A stretch of 64,000 bases of DNA from Immersiella caudata (lineage: Eukaryota; Ascomycota; Sordariomycetes; Sordariales; Lasiosphaeriaceae), in assembly GCA_030512335.1 (NCBI GenBank), contig JAULSU010000001.1, forward strand, positions 4,526,001 to 4,590,000, given 5' to 3'. The notes below the pieces were generated by a model that saw only the letters and a list, made by a program, of their open reading frames with translations, did not search any database and was not told where the DNA came from. Made by a program: the position numbers and the translations under genes. Positions within the stretch are counted from its first letter, which is position 1. Each line of letters opens with the position of its first letter. Of the stretch, positions 25,261-37,700 are shown piece by piece.

Positions 25261-25513
25261 GAACACCTCTGCCCGCAATAAAGCAATAAGTACCCCCGGA
25301 AGCCATCACGCGGTGTCCAACCACTTCCCTCTCTTCTCTTCCTCACATCCAGCCTCAACCACAGTGTCTCGAAGACCAGTGCCGAGCTCCCCCATCACAC
25401 AGAGCCAGCTTCGTTTTCTCTTTCTCAGTGATACCCTGATACCCATTTTCCTTTTTTCTGCTTCTTTTTGATACCCAGCTTTCGTAGCTAAGCACACCCC
25501 CCGCACAATCACA
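25261..25513 (+). promoter_or_regulatory. CT-rich leader of the PH-domain gene
   Basis: The 250 bp before the start codon turn strongly pyrimidine-rich from about 25318, and the ATG context is CACAATGGCC. Such leaders mark highly expressed genes in filamentous ascomycetes. Confidence 0.5.
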
Positions 25514-27287
25514 ATGGCCGACGTAAAGCCCACCGAGACCGCTCCCGTTGCCGAGCCTGTCGTCGAGACGAAGCCTGTCGAGGAGACCCCCGCTGCTGCT
25601 CCTGCCGCTCCTGCCGCGCCTGCAACCGAAGAGGCTGCCCCTGCGCCCGCTGCCGAGGCCGAGGCCACACCCGCTGTCGCTGCTGAGACGACCGAGGCGC
25701 CCGCCGCCACCGAGGAGACCGCAAAGGAAGTTGAGGAGGCAAAGCCCGTGGAGGATGGCCACCTTTCTCACAAGCCCGAGGGCGCAAACTTCCCCAAGTA
25801 GGTTGCGATCGCGGATGTTCTTGGACGTTTCAGTGCTGACTCGGCCCAGGAACCTCATTCACTCGAAGAAGTTCTTTTGGTTCGGCTCTGAGCCCGTTGA
25901 CGTGAAGGCCACCCCTTCGTTCAAGGCCGACAAGGTTACTGAAGTCGCTCACCACGTTACTGCCTGGGCTTCGGAGACCGGCAAGGGCCTCCTCTTCTTT
26001 GGCGAGAAGGACAAGTCCGCGCCCCAGGGTGCTATCCAACTCGTAAGCAATCGCCTACAGAAAACTGAACAAGACCAACAGCTGACAAATTACAATTAGG
26101 CTGAGGCCTCTGAGCCCGCCACTGACGGCGCCAACAAGTTCCACTTCGTTTCCAAGGGTCACAAGCATTCTTTCAAGGCTGCCACCACCGTCGAGCGCGA
26201 TGCCTGGGTTGCTCAGCTTAAGGCCAAGATTGCCGAGGCTAAGGAGCTTGGTGCCACTGTGACTGAGTCCGAGACGTACAAGAAGACCCTCGAGGCCCTC
26301 AAGCCCACCCCCGCTAAGAAGGAGGAGAAGGCTCCCGCTGCCGCGGTTGAGCCCGCTACCGAGACCACCGAGGCGGCTGAGCCCGCTGCTGTCCCTGCTG
26401 CTGAGCCAGTTGCTGAGGCTCCCAAGGAAGAGGCTAAGAAGGAGGAGGTCAAGGAAGAGGAGCCCAAGCGCCGCTCTGCCAGCCGCAAGCGTGCCTCCAT
26501 CTTCGGCAACTTCCTTGGCAAGAAGGAGGAGAAGAAGGCTGAGGCCACTCCTGAGGCCGAGGCTCCTGCTGCTGAGGCTAGCACCGCCGCCGCTGAGACT
26601 CCGGCCACCGAGCCGGCTGCTACTGAGCCGGCTGCCACCGAGGCCCCCGCTGTCGCTGAACCCGTCGCCGAGGTCAAGGCTGAGGAGAAGAAAGAGGAGG
26701 CTGTCGAGACCAAGCCCGCCCCCGCTAAGCGTGCCAGCCTCTTCGGTCACCTTTCTTTTGGCAAGAAGAAGGTCGCCTCTCCCGAGCCTACCCCCACCAC
26801 TGAGGAGGCACCCGCCACCACCGAGGCTGTTGCTGAGACCGCTCCCGTGATCCCCGCTGTTGAGACCACTGAGCCCCTCTCTGCTGAGGTCTCCTCCCCC
26901 GCCACCGTCCCGACGGAGACGACCGAGGCTGCTCCTGCCACCAACGGCGAGACTAAGAAGGAGGTCAAGAGCGAGAAGCGCAAGAGCTCTCTGCCTTTCG
27001 CCTTCCTTGCCCCCAAGACCAAGGCCACTTCTGACGATGAGACCGAGAAGCCCAAGTCTCCTTCGCCGTTCTCCAAGCTCCGTGCTACCATCAAGGGCAA
27101 GAAGGCGGAGAAGGTTGAGAAGGCTGAAGAGAAGACCGAGGAGACTCCTGCCCCGGTTGCTGAGACCTCCGCTGCTGCTGAGCCCGCTGCTGAGCCTAAG
27201 CCCGAAGAGAAGAAGGAGGAGGCTGCTGCTGCTCCCGAGGAGCCTGCCAAGCCCGTCGCTGCCCCCGTGGTCACCGCTGCCGCCTAA
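25514..27287 (+). CDS. PH-domain protein, fungal meu6-like, Ala/Glu/Pro-rich
   Basis: Exons 25514..25797, 25850..26042 and 26100..27287, 554 residues, introns 52 and 57 nt. A low-complexity acidic start (residues 1-90, Glu/Ala/Pro) precedes a PH-like domain at about 95-195. This opens with LIHSKKFFWFGSEP and closes with the canonical C-terminal helix ERDAWVAQLKAKIAEAK. The form matches the PH domain of fungal meiotic-expression-upregulated protein 6 homologues. The rest is repetitive Ala/Glu/Lys/Pro sequence interrupted by basic segments of similar style (RRSASRKRASIFGNFLGKK, KRASLFGHLSFGKKK, RKSSLPFAFLAPK, SPFSKLRATIKGKK). These could be phosphorylatable membrane- or partner-binding motifs. 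The strong codon bias (third-position C/T) suggests high expression. Cellular role unknown. Confidence 0.8.
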
Positions 27288-28317
27288 ACGACGATACGTC
27301 TGTACGAGATGTTCCTTGCACCTTCGATGAGACATGACGTCGGATTAGAACACGAAAATTCCCTTTTAAAATAGAGCGAACTCACCAAGGACACCCGTCA
27401 ACCAATGCACGCACACAACATTGAGAGGACACGCAACACATACACAACACATCCCCTGGTTTGGTCGGAATCGGATCTGCATTTCAAGATACCCTGCCGA
27501 GAATGGTTCTTTGATACCCTCATTGAGCAGAAGCGGCATGGTTTCTGGCAAGAAGCCCGGCCGCCGAGCTACTGATTTCATTTTCTTGTTTTAGTTTGCT
27601 TGCAGCTCTTGGCTGCTTTCCTTGTCAGATACCTTGATTCCCCCTCTCGCGGTTTGCGTTTTTTTCCTTTCTCGATCATTTCTGATCTCTCGGTACATGA
27701 AAGCTGTGTTGTATTTCTGGTGTTTTTGATACCCAACGTATACCCCCCGCAAGCAAGACGGGAGTCTCTTGGAGGCGCTCAGTTGATTGGAGTGGACGGT
27801 CCTGTGGAGGACGGCTGGTTGTGTGGAAGAGAGATCCAGAAGCGGAAGAGAGAGCTGTCACACAACAAAAGACAAAAAAACATGCCGAAGAATTTGGGAG
27901 GATGGGATGTGGAGTGGAAGTAGCTGGTGGGAGTGGATTGGTTGTGGTGTTGGTGGCTTTTTAACTTATCATGACACGTACCGTCGGATAAGGGCCAAGC
28001 AGAACTTTCTAATAGCTAATAATATACCTCTCGCGTGTTGAGTTCGCCCTACCCCTGTTCCCTCTCGTGCAATCTTTAAAGTGATTCGCACTGTAAGATT
28101 TGTGTAGCTGGTGTGGCAAATGTCGTCCTCCGCCAACCGCGATCCTTGCGGCCATCATCACATATCCCCATCAAACTCTATCTACATAGTAGATCGTGTT
28201 CTGTGCAGACACTTGCCACAAATTCCACATGCCCTTCAGATTGTCCCGCAGACCGCATATCACTGGCTGGCTACACGTATTCCATCAATCTCAAGAACAC
28301 TGTCTCCACTGCGGGCC
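27288..28317. other. convergent intergenic region
   Basis: The 3' flanks of the PH-domain gene and of the SSADH gene. Short open frames at 27600-27923 and 28111-28494 have no domain or splice support. Confidence 0.5.
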
Positions 28318-30141
28318 CTATTTAGTCTGCAGGGGCAATCCCATACCACCGTAAGTAACCATCTTCGTGATTTGATACTCCCCAATGCCGTAAAGCGAGC
28401 CCTCTCTTCCAAAGCCACTCTCCTTCACGCCTCCGAAGGGGCTGGCGGGGTCCGAAATCAGCCCCGTGTTCACACCAACCATCCCCACTTCTAGGTGCTC
28501 TGCTACTCTGTAAACTCGATGCAAATCCTTTGAGAAGAAATACCCCGCCAAGCCGACTGTCGTGGAGTTTGCGATCCTGACAACTTCCTCTTCCGTGTCG
28601 AATGGAAAAAGACCCGCAACAGGACCAAACGTTTCCTCAGAAGCCATGGCCATGTCAGTGGTCATGCCCGTCAGGACCGTAGGTTCGAAAAAGTTGGGAC
28701 CAAGAGAGGGAAGTTTTTGCCCGCCAACAACTACCTTGGCCCCCTTTGACTCAGCATCACGGACGTGCTGGTCAACCTTGTCGATGGCGCGGTGGTGGAT
28801 GAGAGGGCCATGAGTGATGGAGGAATCGAACCCGTTACCGACCCGAAACTCGCGGACTTTGGCGGCAAACTTCGTGGCAAATTCGTCGTAGATGCCGCGC
28901 TGGACGAAGATGCGGTTGGCACAGACGCAAGTCTGGCCAGAAGAGCGGAACTTGGAGGCGATGGCTCCGGTGACGGCGAGGTCAACATCGGCGTCATCGA
29001 AAACGATAAAGGGTGCGTTACCACCGAGTTCCAGGGATAGCTTCTTCAGCGTACCGGAGCATTGACGCATGAGGAGCTTACCCACAGGAGTGGAACCGGT
29101 AAAGGAGATCTTGCGGACGGTAGGGTTGGTGGTGAGCACCTCTCCAACCACGGGGGTATTGTCAAGGGCGGTAATAATGTTCACAACTCCTGGTGGGACC
29201 CCAGCACGGTGAGCTAGCTCGGCGATGGCGAGAGACGTATATGGTGTTTCGCCCGGGGCCTTGCAGACGACTGTGCAGCCAACGGCGAGGGCGGGGCCGA
29301 TCTTGCGGGTGATCATGGCCGCTGGAAAAAATACTTGGCATTGGTGCTCATCTTCAAACGAAAACTAGGTTCAACAACCACGTAGATGACTTACCGGGAA
29401 AATTCCAAGGAGTGATGAGACCACAAACACCCACAGGTTCCTTGAGTGTCCACACGCGATTGCCAGGAACGGACGAGGGTATGGTGTCGCCGTAGATCCG
29501 CGGTGCTTCCTCGCTGAACCACTCGAAGAAGTTGGCGGCGTAGGTAACCTCGCCCTTTGCGTCTGCCATTGGCTTGCCATTCTCCCATGTAATGAGAGTA
29601 GCAAGGTCGTCGGCATTCTCAACCATCAGGTCGTACCATTTGCGGAGAAGCTTCGATCGGCTTCGCCCTGTGGTGTGCCGGAAGGTCTCAAATGCAGCTC
29701 CCGCTGCATCGATAGCCTTTTTTGTATCATGCTTATCGAACTCGGGACATGTTCCGATATGCTCCCCGGTGGCAGGGTCTATGGTAGACAGTAAGTAGGG
29801 TTGAGCTCGACATTGGGTAAGACACTCTCTATACCGTTGACTTCAAAGGTTTTGCCAGACTTGGCCTTCACCCACTCTCCATTAACATAGCAAACGTCCT
29901 TTTTGAAGAGAGACGGGTCTCTGAGCTGAAAGTCGAGTGTTAGTCAGGCACCAAAGCACAGCAAATGGAGAGCTTGACCGACCTTGGGAGCCATCGTTGA
30001 AGCCAGTCGAATGTACGGATTTGTGACAACCAGTCGAGCTATCGGTATTGGTAGGGTCCTCCGGGTTTTTGGGAATCTGCAGTGAGGTCTTGAGGCGGTC
30101 CTCGATGCGGGGAACAACAGCGTCTTTTGTAGCGAGGCCAT
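28318..30141 (-). CDS. uga2: succinate-semialdehyde dehydrogenase
   Basis: Exons complement 30141..29983, 29925..29835, 29778..29395 and 29321..28318, 545 residues, introns 57, 56 and 73 nt. The aldehyde dehydrogenase fold is complete: TPWNFPAAMITRKIGPAL, cofactor motif FTGSTPVGK, general base E309 in LELGG, and catalytic Cys343 in SSGQTCVCANR. The KAPGETP segment and the CVC pair are typical of SSADH among ALDHs. It oxidises succinate semialdehyde to succinate, the last step of the GABA shunt. Residues 1-49 are Arg/Ser/Thr-rich with no acidic residue, as in a mitochondrial presequence. A second Met at residue 50 sits just before the conserved core. It diverges from the GH79 gene. Confidence 0.92.
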
Positions 30142-31206
30142 TTGGGCGCGACCTCGATGGGCTACCCTTCAATCGAGGAACTGCGGGGGTGGCGTGCACT
30201 GAATCAGATGTTGTGGTCCCTCACAGAGAATGAACCATTGGCTACGGGTTATCTTCAATCCCTTGTGAGTCGGCGTATGACGGGTCGTTTGTCGGCAGCA
30301 GGAGTAGGATTGGAATTGAACCCGAGCTTTCGGCGCAGCTGGAATGTGCCCCTAACCGCCTTGCTGATGACGTCGGCCCGTTGGAGCGCTCGTCAGGCCA
30401 TCTCCGCATCCAAGACGGTGGAGCTGCAGGAGGGGAACAACCGTGAGAAAGCGGGCAACATCGGCCCCTTCCCCGCGATTCCCCAACTTGCAGGAGTGGA
30501 GTTCCTCCAGGTTGTTCCGTGACAAAGAGTCGTCCTCGCAGCTCCAGTCCACAGCACCACGAGGTAGGTTGGTCTCCGTTTTGGTGCTCATTTGCGTCGC
30601 CACAAGACTGAATAAAGAAAAATTAAATCACAGTGTAAAACAGATGCATTTGAATATCTGAGATGTTTTTTACCTTCCCGAGTACCTGTGCCGGCCAGTA
30701 TTTGAACTTCGTCGCTTCCATGGAATATGGAATAAGGTTCGAGATGCCAAGATCCCTGCACACAAAATCTTAAAACACATCCTCCCATAGCGTCCAAGCA
30801 TAAACAACACAGAGCTTTGTGGCTTTTTACCAGGAAGCTTGTTTCCCAAGCCTCAGTCCGCAGGTGCAGTGTTCTCCCTCAGTCGTCTTGGTGGCTGACC
30901 TATCAGATACGCTGAGAAGCTGCCCATACCCATTTTCGGAGCATGGGAGCGGTCGTTCACATTGCGTGCTGGCCCATCTGAAATAAACGGGTCGTTTCAA
31001 CTGCAGTGAGACTCTCGAGAGGGTCGGTATTCAGTCATGTCTCCGCACGGAAATCGGGGCGCGTCGTGTCGAGCACCCGAGTCCGGACCTTGGCCATGCA
31101 CCATCATGCTTCGTGCGACATCCGCGGACGAATTTAAGAGCCATCGAAGGGCAGATCCGTATTCACCGTTACTGGCAAGGCTTTCTCTGCCCTGCGTCCT
31201 GAGAGA
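30142..31206. promoter_or_regulatory. divergent promoter region SSADH / GH79
   Basis: About 1.07 kb between divergent start codons. No gene-like sequence was recognised. No specific operator was identified. Confidence 0.45.
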
Positions 31207-32987
31207 ATGAAGCGATCGGCTGCCACCACACTTGCTATATTGACACTGGCGAGGAGTCAGTCCCTCCACAACATATCTTGGTATGCCATCCCTGGCAACG
31301 ATGTCCTTGACAGCTTCATGAGCTATAGCATCGAGTTCTCGAGCTTCCCGGACTTTGCAGGGAACCTTTCGAGTCCCAACAGATACTCCGACGTTCTGCT
31401 TCAAAACATTGCGGATATCATTGGATCCAAGCCGTACGTCCGGGTCGGCGGAAATACCCAAGACTATGCCCTCTACAATGCCTCATTGCCGTTCGCCCTG
31501 AACGGAACATACGATATCGCCCGTTCTCCAGACTATCCAACCACGATCTTCATTGGGCCGTCATACTTTGAGTCGTATGAGGTTTGGAACGACGTCAAGT
31601 TCTCGCATGGGCTCAACCATGGTCTTGGGGGAAACAATTCTGCGGGCTGGCAAACGTTGCTGGATACTGTGCCGTTGGCATGCAAGGCCTTAAAGGGGAA
31701 GCTGTATATGTGGCAGTACGGCAACGAACCGGACCTGTTCTCTACCTCTACGCACGGCGTCGTTCGGCCGCCTAGCTGGAACGAGAAGGTTTATGTTGAG
31801 CAGTGGCAGAATGGAACTCGAGCCATCAAGTCACTGATTCAAGACCACTGCCCTGAGCTCTTGGGTAATGGCTTCCTGGCACCTGCGTTCGCCGGAGTTG
31901 GAAACACGCTCAAGGCTCCTGTAGCCTGGGCCGCTGGTCTAAACTCCAACAGGGATGTCACTTTATTTTCAACTCACAAGTCTGTTCGCCCCTTTCCCGT
32001 CCCGGCAGTCACCAAAGATCTAACGGCTTTAGCTACATATCTGGCGCGGAATCTCCCGGGGTTACTCTCGCATTCACTCTTATGAATCACACCAACACCG
32101 TGCGGAGCATCTCCGCCCACGTCACCGAATATCAAACCATCCTCCGTTCCGACCCCTCCGCGCCCCCTCCGATCTTCGGCGAGCACAACTCGCTCTACAA
32201 CCAAGGTAGACCAGGCCTGTCCAACACCTTTGGCGCCGCCCTCTGGGGCCTCGACTTCAACCTCTACGCCGCAAGCTCCGGGTTCAAACGCGTTCACATG
32301 CATCAGGGGACCAACTACCGCTACGCCTCCTGGCAGCCTATTTCAACCCCCAACGCTACCATAGGCACTAAAGCCCCTTATTACGGCAACATCGCGGTCG
32401 CTGCCGCCCTTGGGAACACCGTTCTATCACCTGCTAGCGTGATATCTCTCCCCTCCCGTCCCAAGCAAGACAAGGAGTCTGTGTACGCCGTGTACACCCA
32501 AAATGGATCCGTAATCTCTCGCATCGTCATCATAAACTTTCACTCTTATAATACCACGGTCGATGGCGCGGGAATAGTCCCAGTCCCTGACCCCCTTCCG
32601 AGACCATCTCGCAACTTTACGATTTCGCTATCCTCTCCCAACAGCACGAGCACCGCACCTAGCTCTACTCCGACGTCTTTCAAGATCCAGCGCCTAATGG
32701 CGAATGGAACGGACGCCATCACGGGTATCACTTGGGATGGCTGGAGTTTTAATCATGAATTGGATGGGGGACGACCTGTGAGACTGGTGAATGTGACTGT
32801 CGGGGAGACGGTTGAGGTAGAAGGGGGAATTTTTACGGTGGGTGTTCCGGATGGGAGTGCGGTTCTGGTCCATGTTGATTTCCGTGATGGAGAAGAGGGG
32901 GGTAGGTACGCAAGTGCTGTGTCTGTTCGAGGAGTGATAGTTGACAAGGATGAGGAAAAGGATGGCGCGAAATGGTGTGATCTGTAG
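31207..32987 (+). CDS. secreted GH79 beta-glucuronidase
   Basis: Exons 31207..31979 and 32033..32987, 575 residues. The 53-nt intron (GTCTGT to TTTAG) restores LFSTHNYISGA. A signal peptide (about residues 1-18, MKRSAATTLAILTLARSQ) precedes a TIM-barrel domain. The acid/base Glu174 lies in WQYGNEPDL and the nucleophile Glu308 in FGEHNSLYNQG, both in the spacing of fungal GH79 enzymes such as Acidobacterium and Aspergillus beta-glucuronidases. A beta-sandwich domain follows from about residue 385. Many NxS/T sequons support secretion. The likely substrate is terminal (4-O-methyl)glucuronic acid on arabinogalactan or other plant polymers. No GPI signal is evident. The family call is firm; substrate specificity is inferred. 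Confidence 0.88.
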
Positions 32988-33850
32988 GTCCGCAGGGAAG
33001 TTTGTGTTATCCACCGGTCAACTGAGTCCTGGGAGGGAGCCCTCACACTTGGTTTTACCTAGCTGTAGTGGACTGGCTGTAGTCTGGGGACTATCGTAAA
33101 GGTAGAAGCGAGGTTACAACTTCGGACGAAATTGGGAAGGCCTTGGTTCTGCCTGTTGTTGGCACCTCTGTATAGCAACTCCTCGGACAACCACAGAACA
33201 ATGCATGATCTTCACGCATGCTCACTGGGTAATCTCTCCATGTATGCCTGCTCAATCTCCTCACGGACACATGTCATAGCCCTCTGTTAACACACAAGGG
33301 ACCTCTAATTCGCGACATCGGGGAGCTTCTTTTGGAGAGGGGAAACGACACTGTAGCAGGCTCACTACGGCCGATGTTCAGCAGTATCCAACGGTACAGG
33401 CCACAGTTTTGGAGGTCAAGCAATCAAACCAGACGTAACTCGCATGAGAACCACCCACTTACATCCACCTTCTTGAGCAGCAGACACACGTTGTCATTAA
33501 ACAGTTGATATTTTTGTGTATTCGTCAACACTCAATCGGTTCTAGGCCAATCGACGACATTGAAACCTCGCGATAATCGCCGTGGTGGTTCACAGCAGCA
33601 GCAGCAGCAACTGCAGACGGACAAATGATGTTCAGCATTCCAAACTCCAATCCTGATACCCGAGGAACATGCTCTAACAATTCCAGTTCCGGTCAAAGAA
33701 ATTTCTCATCATCCAACATCGCATCCTCAACCGAAGAGATATACAATACAACGACCGTGGAGTTTTTGACATCCCGGGGTCATCGATATGGGACGGTGGG
33801 CTGTCCGTCTGTCGAGTATTCGGAAGGCCTCCATTGAGTGTGTAATGGTT
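32988..33850. other. convergent intergenic region
   Basis: The 3' flanks of the GH79 and membrane-protein genes. A short (cag)n-like stretch lies near 33593-33612. No gene was recognised. Confidence 0.5.
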
Positions 33851-34725
33851 TCAGGCGTATTGTTGTCGAAGTGGTAGTTTCCTATCAAGTGTATGGAATG
33901 CCTGAGTTCGGGGCGTGAAAGGGACTCCAGTGGGTCCCCTTGGCGTGGTAGGTTGCATCTCGACTTCCTCCTTCGAGTGCACGTGGTCATCATCATCGTC
34001 TTCAGGGTAGTCCAGCTCCGGGTTGGGCCACATTGCCCATGCGGCCAGGCCGAGGTTGAAGAGGTACAGGGCGCTGGGTATCGAGTCAGTAATCGTTCTC
34101 TCGGATTCTCCCGGACCTAACTTACAGCATGAAGATGGTCACAGCGAAGGTAGCCTTCGCCATGACACAATGCTTCCCGAGCCTGAATCGGTCGGCGACA
34201 CTGCAGCTTTCGCGGATGTACCAGGCAATCGAACTGGGGTGCTCAGGGTCGAGGTAGTCCGGACCCATCTGGCCGTAGACGCTCACTGCATAGAGCGCAG
34301 ACAAGCACATGCTGAGCACCAAACCGAGGATCGGGAAGTAGACCTTCATGATGACCATAATGAGCTTGCCTAGCAGCACAAAGAGTGAGACGATGGAGAT
34401 GGCGACGTTGAAGTTCGTCAACCTACATCCTAATTAGCGTTTGGTTTTACGTAGACATAAGAACTGATACTTACGTCTGCGACCACACAAATGGAATTGT
34501 GGGCAGTGGCCTGTGATTTGCGTATGCGTAGAGTAGGATCACAGGGCTCGAGTTGTAGCCCAGCTCGGCACCAACCCTCCAGAACACTGTCCTAAACATG
34601 TCCGGTTGTTGGACGCCGAAGAGAACAAGCACTGCGATAGTGCCGAGCAGCTCCGGAACCATGCCCCAATACAGCGGCCTCCTCACTCTCCATCTCCGGT
34701 GTATGATTTTGTATGTGCGCGCCAT
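33851..34725 (-). CDS. four-helix membrane protein of unknown function
   Basis: Exons complement 34725..34475, 34422..34126 and 34073..33851, 256 residues. Both introns (52 nt each) have GTAAGT donors and the phases match. Four hydrophobic segments lie at about residues 22-40, 88-108, 112-132 and 172-195. They are linked by a loop with GQMGPDYLDPEHP and a Cys-containing stretch (RESCSVADRF). The cytosolic tail is acidic (PELDYPEDDDDDH) and ends in TPRGPTGVPFTPRTQAF. The three-exon structure and the conserved-looking membrane core argue for a real gene. I do not recognise the family. It is probably a plasma-membrane or vacuolar protein. Confidence 0.75.
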
Positions 34726-37700
34726 GTCGGATGTGTGTTGATCGGAGAGGTTGTACCAGGTAGTAGAGAAACCGAAACCCTCATGTATTGCCTGTTCCTA
34801 TCCTGGCTTTGTCGCCTTTGTCGTTTCTTGTCGACTTTGTTCTCGATATTCGTCTCCTTTCTTCCCAGCGACCGAGTTGATCGCTCGGGGCGTCACTTGG
34901 CACGGGCGGATCGACGCCGGGAGTGCTGCGCTTGAGGCGATGCCAGTAATGGCTGGGAGTCCCTCACATTGAAGTCCGGCGCAAGGATTTCGTCTTTCGC
35001 AGGCAGTCGACGGCGCGAAACTCGACTCGAACTCGACTCGAACTCGACGATAGCGACGCAACGAAGCGGCTGAATTGACTTGAGCTTACCTGGTCGGAAA
35101 AAGAGGGGGCCATTGCCAGTGATTTAAGAGAGCGCTTTGGACCACGCCCAGATTGCCTCCCACCCGCAGTGCCGCCCGAGTGCGAGCAGGCCCATGCCGA
35201 GCAGCCTGAAGACGCGGGTGGCAAGTCAATCACAGTCGGGTGCCCAATCGGAGAATCGGAGGGGTATGACCGCCCCGGCGTGTAAGCGCCCGCCCTCCTC
35301 CAATCGAGAGGGCGTATCGCGGGGAGCGTTAGCACGGGGGGGGCTACCGAGGACCACCGATTGACCTTGCTCCCGTGTCCTGCAAAGAGCAAAACCGCCA
35401 GTCCCCTGTGGAAAATCAGCCCCCATCTGCGATCGCTTGCCGGTGATTGGCTAGCATGCTCGAGGGCAGTTTTGGTCATCGGGAGATGCCGTGCAGTCTG
35501 GCAGTGCGGGAGGACAGGAGGGCCACAGTGGTCAGCTCATGTCGCCGCCGAATAAAACCCATCCCACTACAGCACGCGCTGTGCGAGAGAAAGCATGATG
35601 TGACAACCCCTATCACGCTCAATGAAGCCCAGGTTGCGGCCACATCAGGTACGGAGCCGCTCAAGGAGACCTAGCCCTGACCTTGGGGCCTCGTTGAAGG
35701 GCTGCCCTGGATGGGCTTTGCCAGCCATTGTGCGGGGTAGTTTGGATGAATCTCTTTCAACAGAGACGGGGAGAGACTCGCCAAGCTAAAAATTGTTAAG
35801 GCAGGCGTGAGACGCGAGCTTCCCTCAGTTCTGAGGTTGCACAATACCTATCTTTTCTTGGATCTCGCTTGGAGGGTCGGCATCAAAGAGAGCCAAGAAA
35901 AGACACTGATCGATAACTGCACCTCTGCTTCTCTCCCCCGGCCGCTAATGACGCGTTATCCTGCCAACAGAGGGCCAGCTGTATTGACGTGTACTTTTTG
36001 CAACATAAATGCCACGGCCAAAAGACCAATGATCCATAAAAGTTTTCGCTGTCCGCGGAGACACTTGACCCCAGGAGACTGACAATAACTGTACTATGCC
36101 CGTCCACCGTCTGATATGTCTCGCCAGCACAGGCAGAAACCCCCCGCCCAAAAAAAATGATCAGGAACCTTTTGAATCTTGTTGATGCGAGCGGAGGCTG
36201 AGGCTGGAGTTCTGCCGTCCATTCCGGCATCAACTGGCTAGTCGTGCCACGAGCCAACGAGCATGAACAACGCTCGGTCAGCATCTGGCAGAAGTATGCT
36301 AGTGCATGTTAGCGCGTGCCTGGAGCAACTGGGCGGTCATTCAGCTCGCTAATCGCGACCCCAAGTTTCCATCATGAAAATGCAGTTGTGCACCAGGGTG
36401 TTCCCATCATCGCCAGTCAGGATACCAGCGAACCATCCACGCGCTGTGAGAATATTCAGGCCTCATTGTACCATTATTTTAGCGCCATGAAAGGCTGTAA
36501 GCCGCCAAACTTGGGACGTCAGGGAAGATTTGGATGCAGCGTGTTGAAGATTGAGGCCACTCGAACTCTCGACCTCGCCTGTTCCGAGGGACGAAATCTC
36601 AGCCCAAAGCCAAGTGGAGGCTCTCATCGATGGCGGCTCAGAGATCGAGATAGGTATCGGATGTAGGAAGTGAATCGCAAACGGCGGTGCACCGCCGGAA
36701 CAGCGTTTACGTCCCCAATGTCGAAGCAACATGGGAATTGGCAAATGCCGCTTGCGGCTGTGATGGGAATTTCGTGCGTTCAACATCAGGCCATAATGCT
36801 GCGTTGACAGCTGTCTGCCCGCTGCAAGATCAGGAAAAATGGGACTGCCAAGTCTTGGATCAGGGATGGACTTGTCTAGACCAGAGATCGGCGGAAGACC
36901 CACCACGCTCTTTCACAAGCTCCCTTCACCGTTCTTCAGATTTCCAACCACCGTTTTCGGCAGAAGCCATTTATCAATGTTGTCTCGAAGTCGGTTAAGT
37001 TCTGGTTGAGCTCTGAGACTCTTCGCACTCGGTAAGCTAGGCTTTCCGAGTCAGAGATCAGTTACTCAGATTGAACTGAGAATGGTTAGGCCTAATTGAT
37101 CGCCTTCGTTGGGCTCTTTCTCATTGTCTTTGAAGAGAGGGGGCCAATAAAGACAATCCACATCTTGAGCTCTGCCGACAAAGTGTCTTCCCGTCACCAT
37201 CACCTCCCGAACCTTATCGTCCATTGAGTGTCAGGCTGTGAGGATGCACACATGTGTTGGGGGGGGGGGGGGGGTTGAGGGGGTGAACGCACGCCCACTC
37301 AGTGTGTCCCGCAGAGCAGCATTGGCGTGTTCCGCTCTTCGTAGCCTTTGTGCTCAAGTTCTTTCGGAACATCGCCCGCGATAAAATATAGCATGTTTGT
37401 GATTTGAGGGCTGCTGGAACGGGCGAGGATGGGGAGGGAGTGGGTAGGCTTGATGAAAGTTACGTTTCGAGTTTTGCAGCGGGGCTGCAGCTTGCCGTTT
37501 GTCTTGTCCCAAGAAAAAGATCCAGGCCCTTATGGACCCGAGACCCCCTGCTAAAGCATCAGCCCACAATGGACGCTGGCAACCTTCCTCCTCCGGACCA
37601 CTCACCCTGCCTGCCCGTTACGTGCATCCCGCCTCTTTTGACGGGCAGCCAGTCCAAGATTCCAAGGTGCACGCAGGTCTCAGTTGTTAGGTATCAATGG

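Noticed and set aside
26055..27335. 426-codon open frame on the minus strand opposite the PH-domain gene
   Set aside because: It is a Leu/Gly/Ser-only mirror of the GAG/GCC-rich codons of the real gene, with no domain. The plus strand has matching introns and a PH domain.
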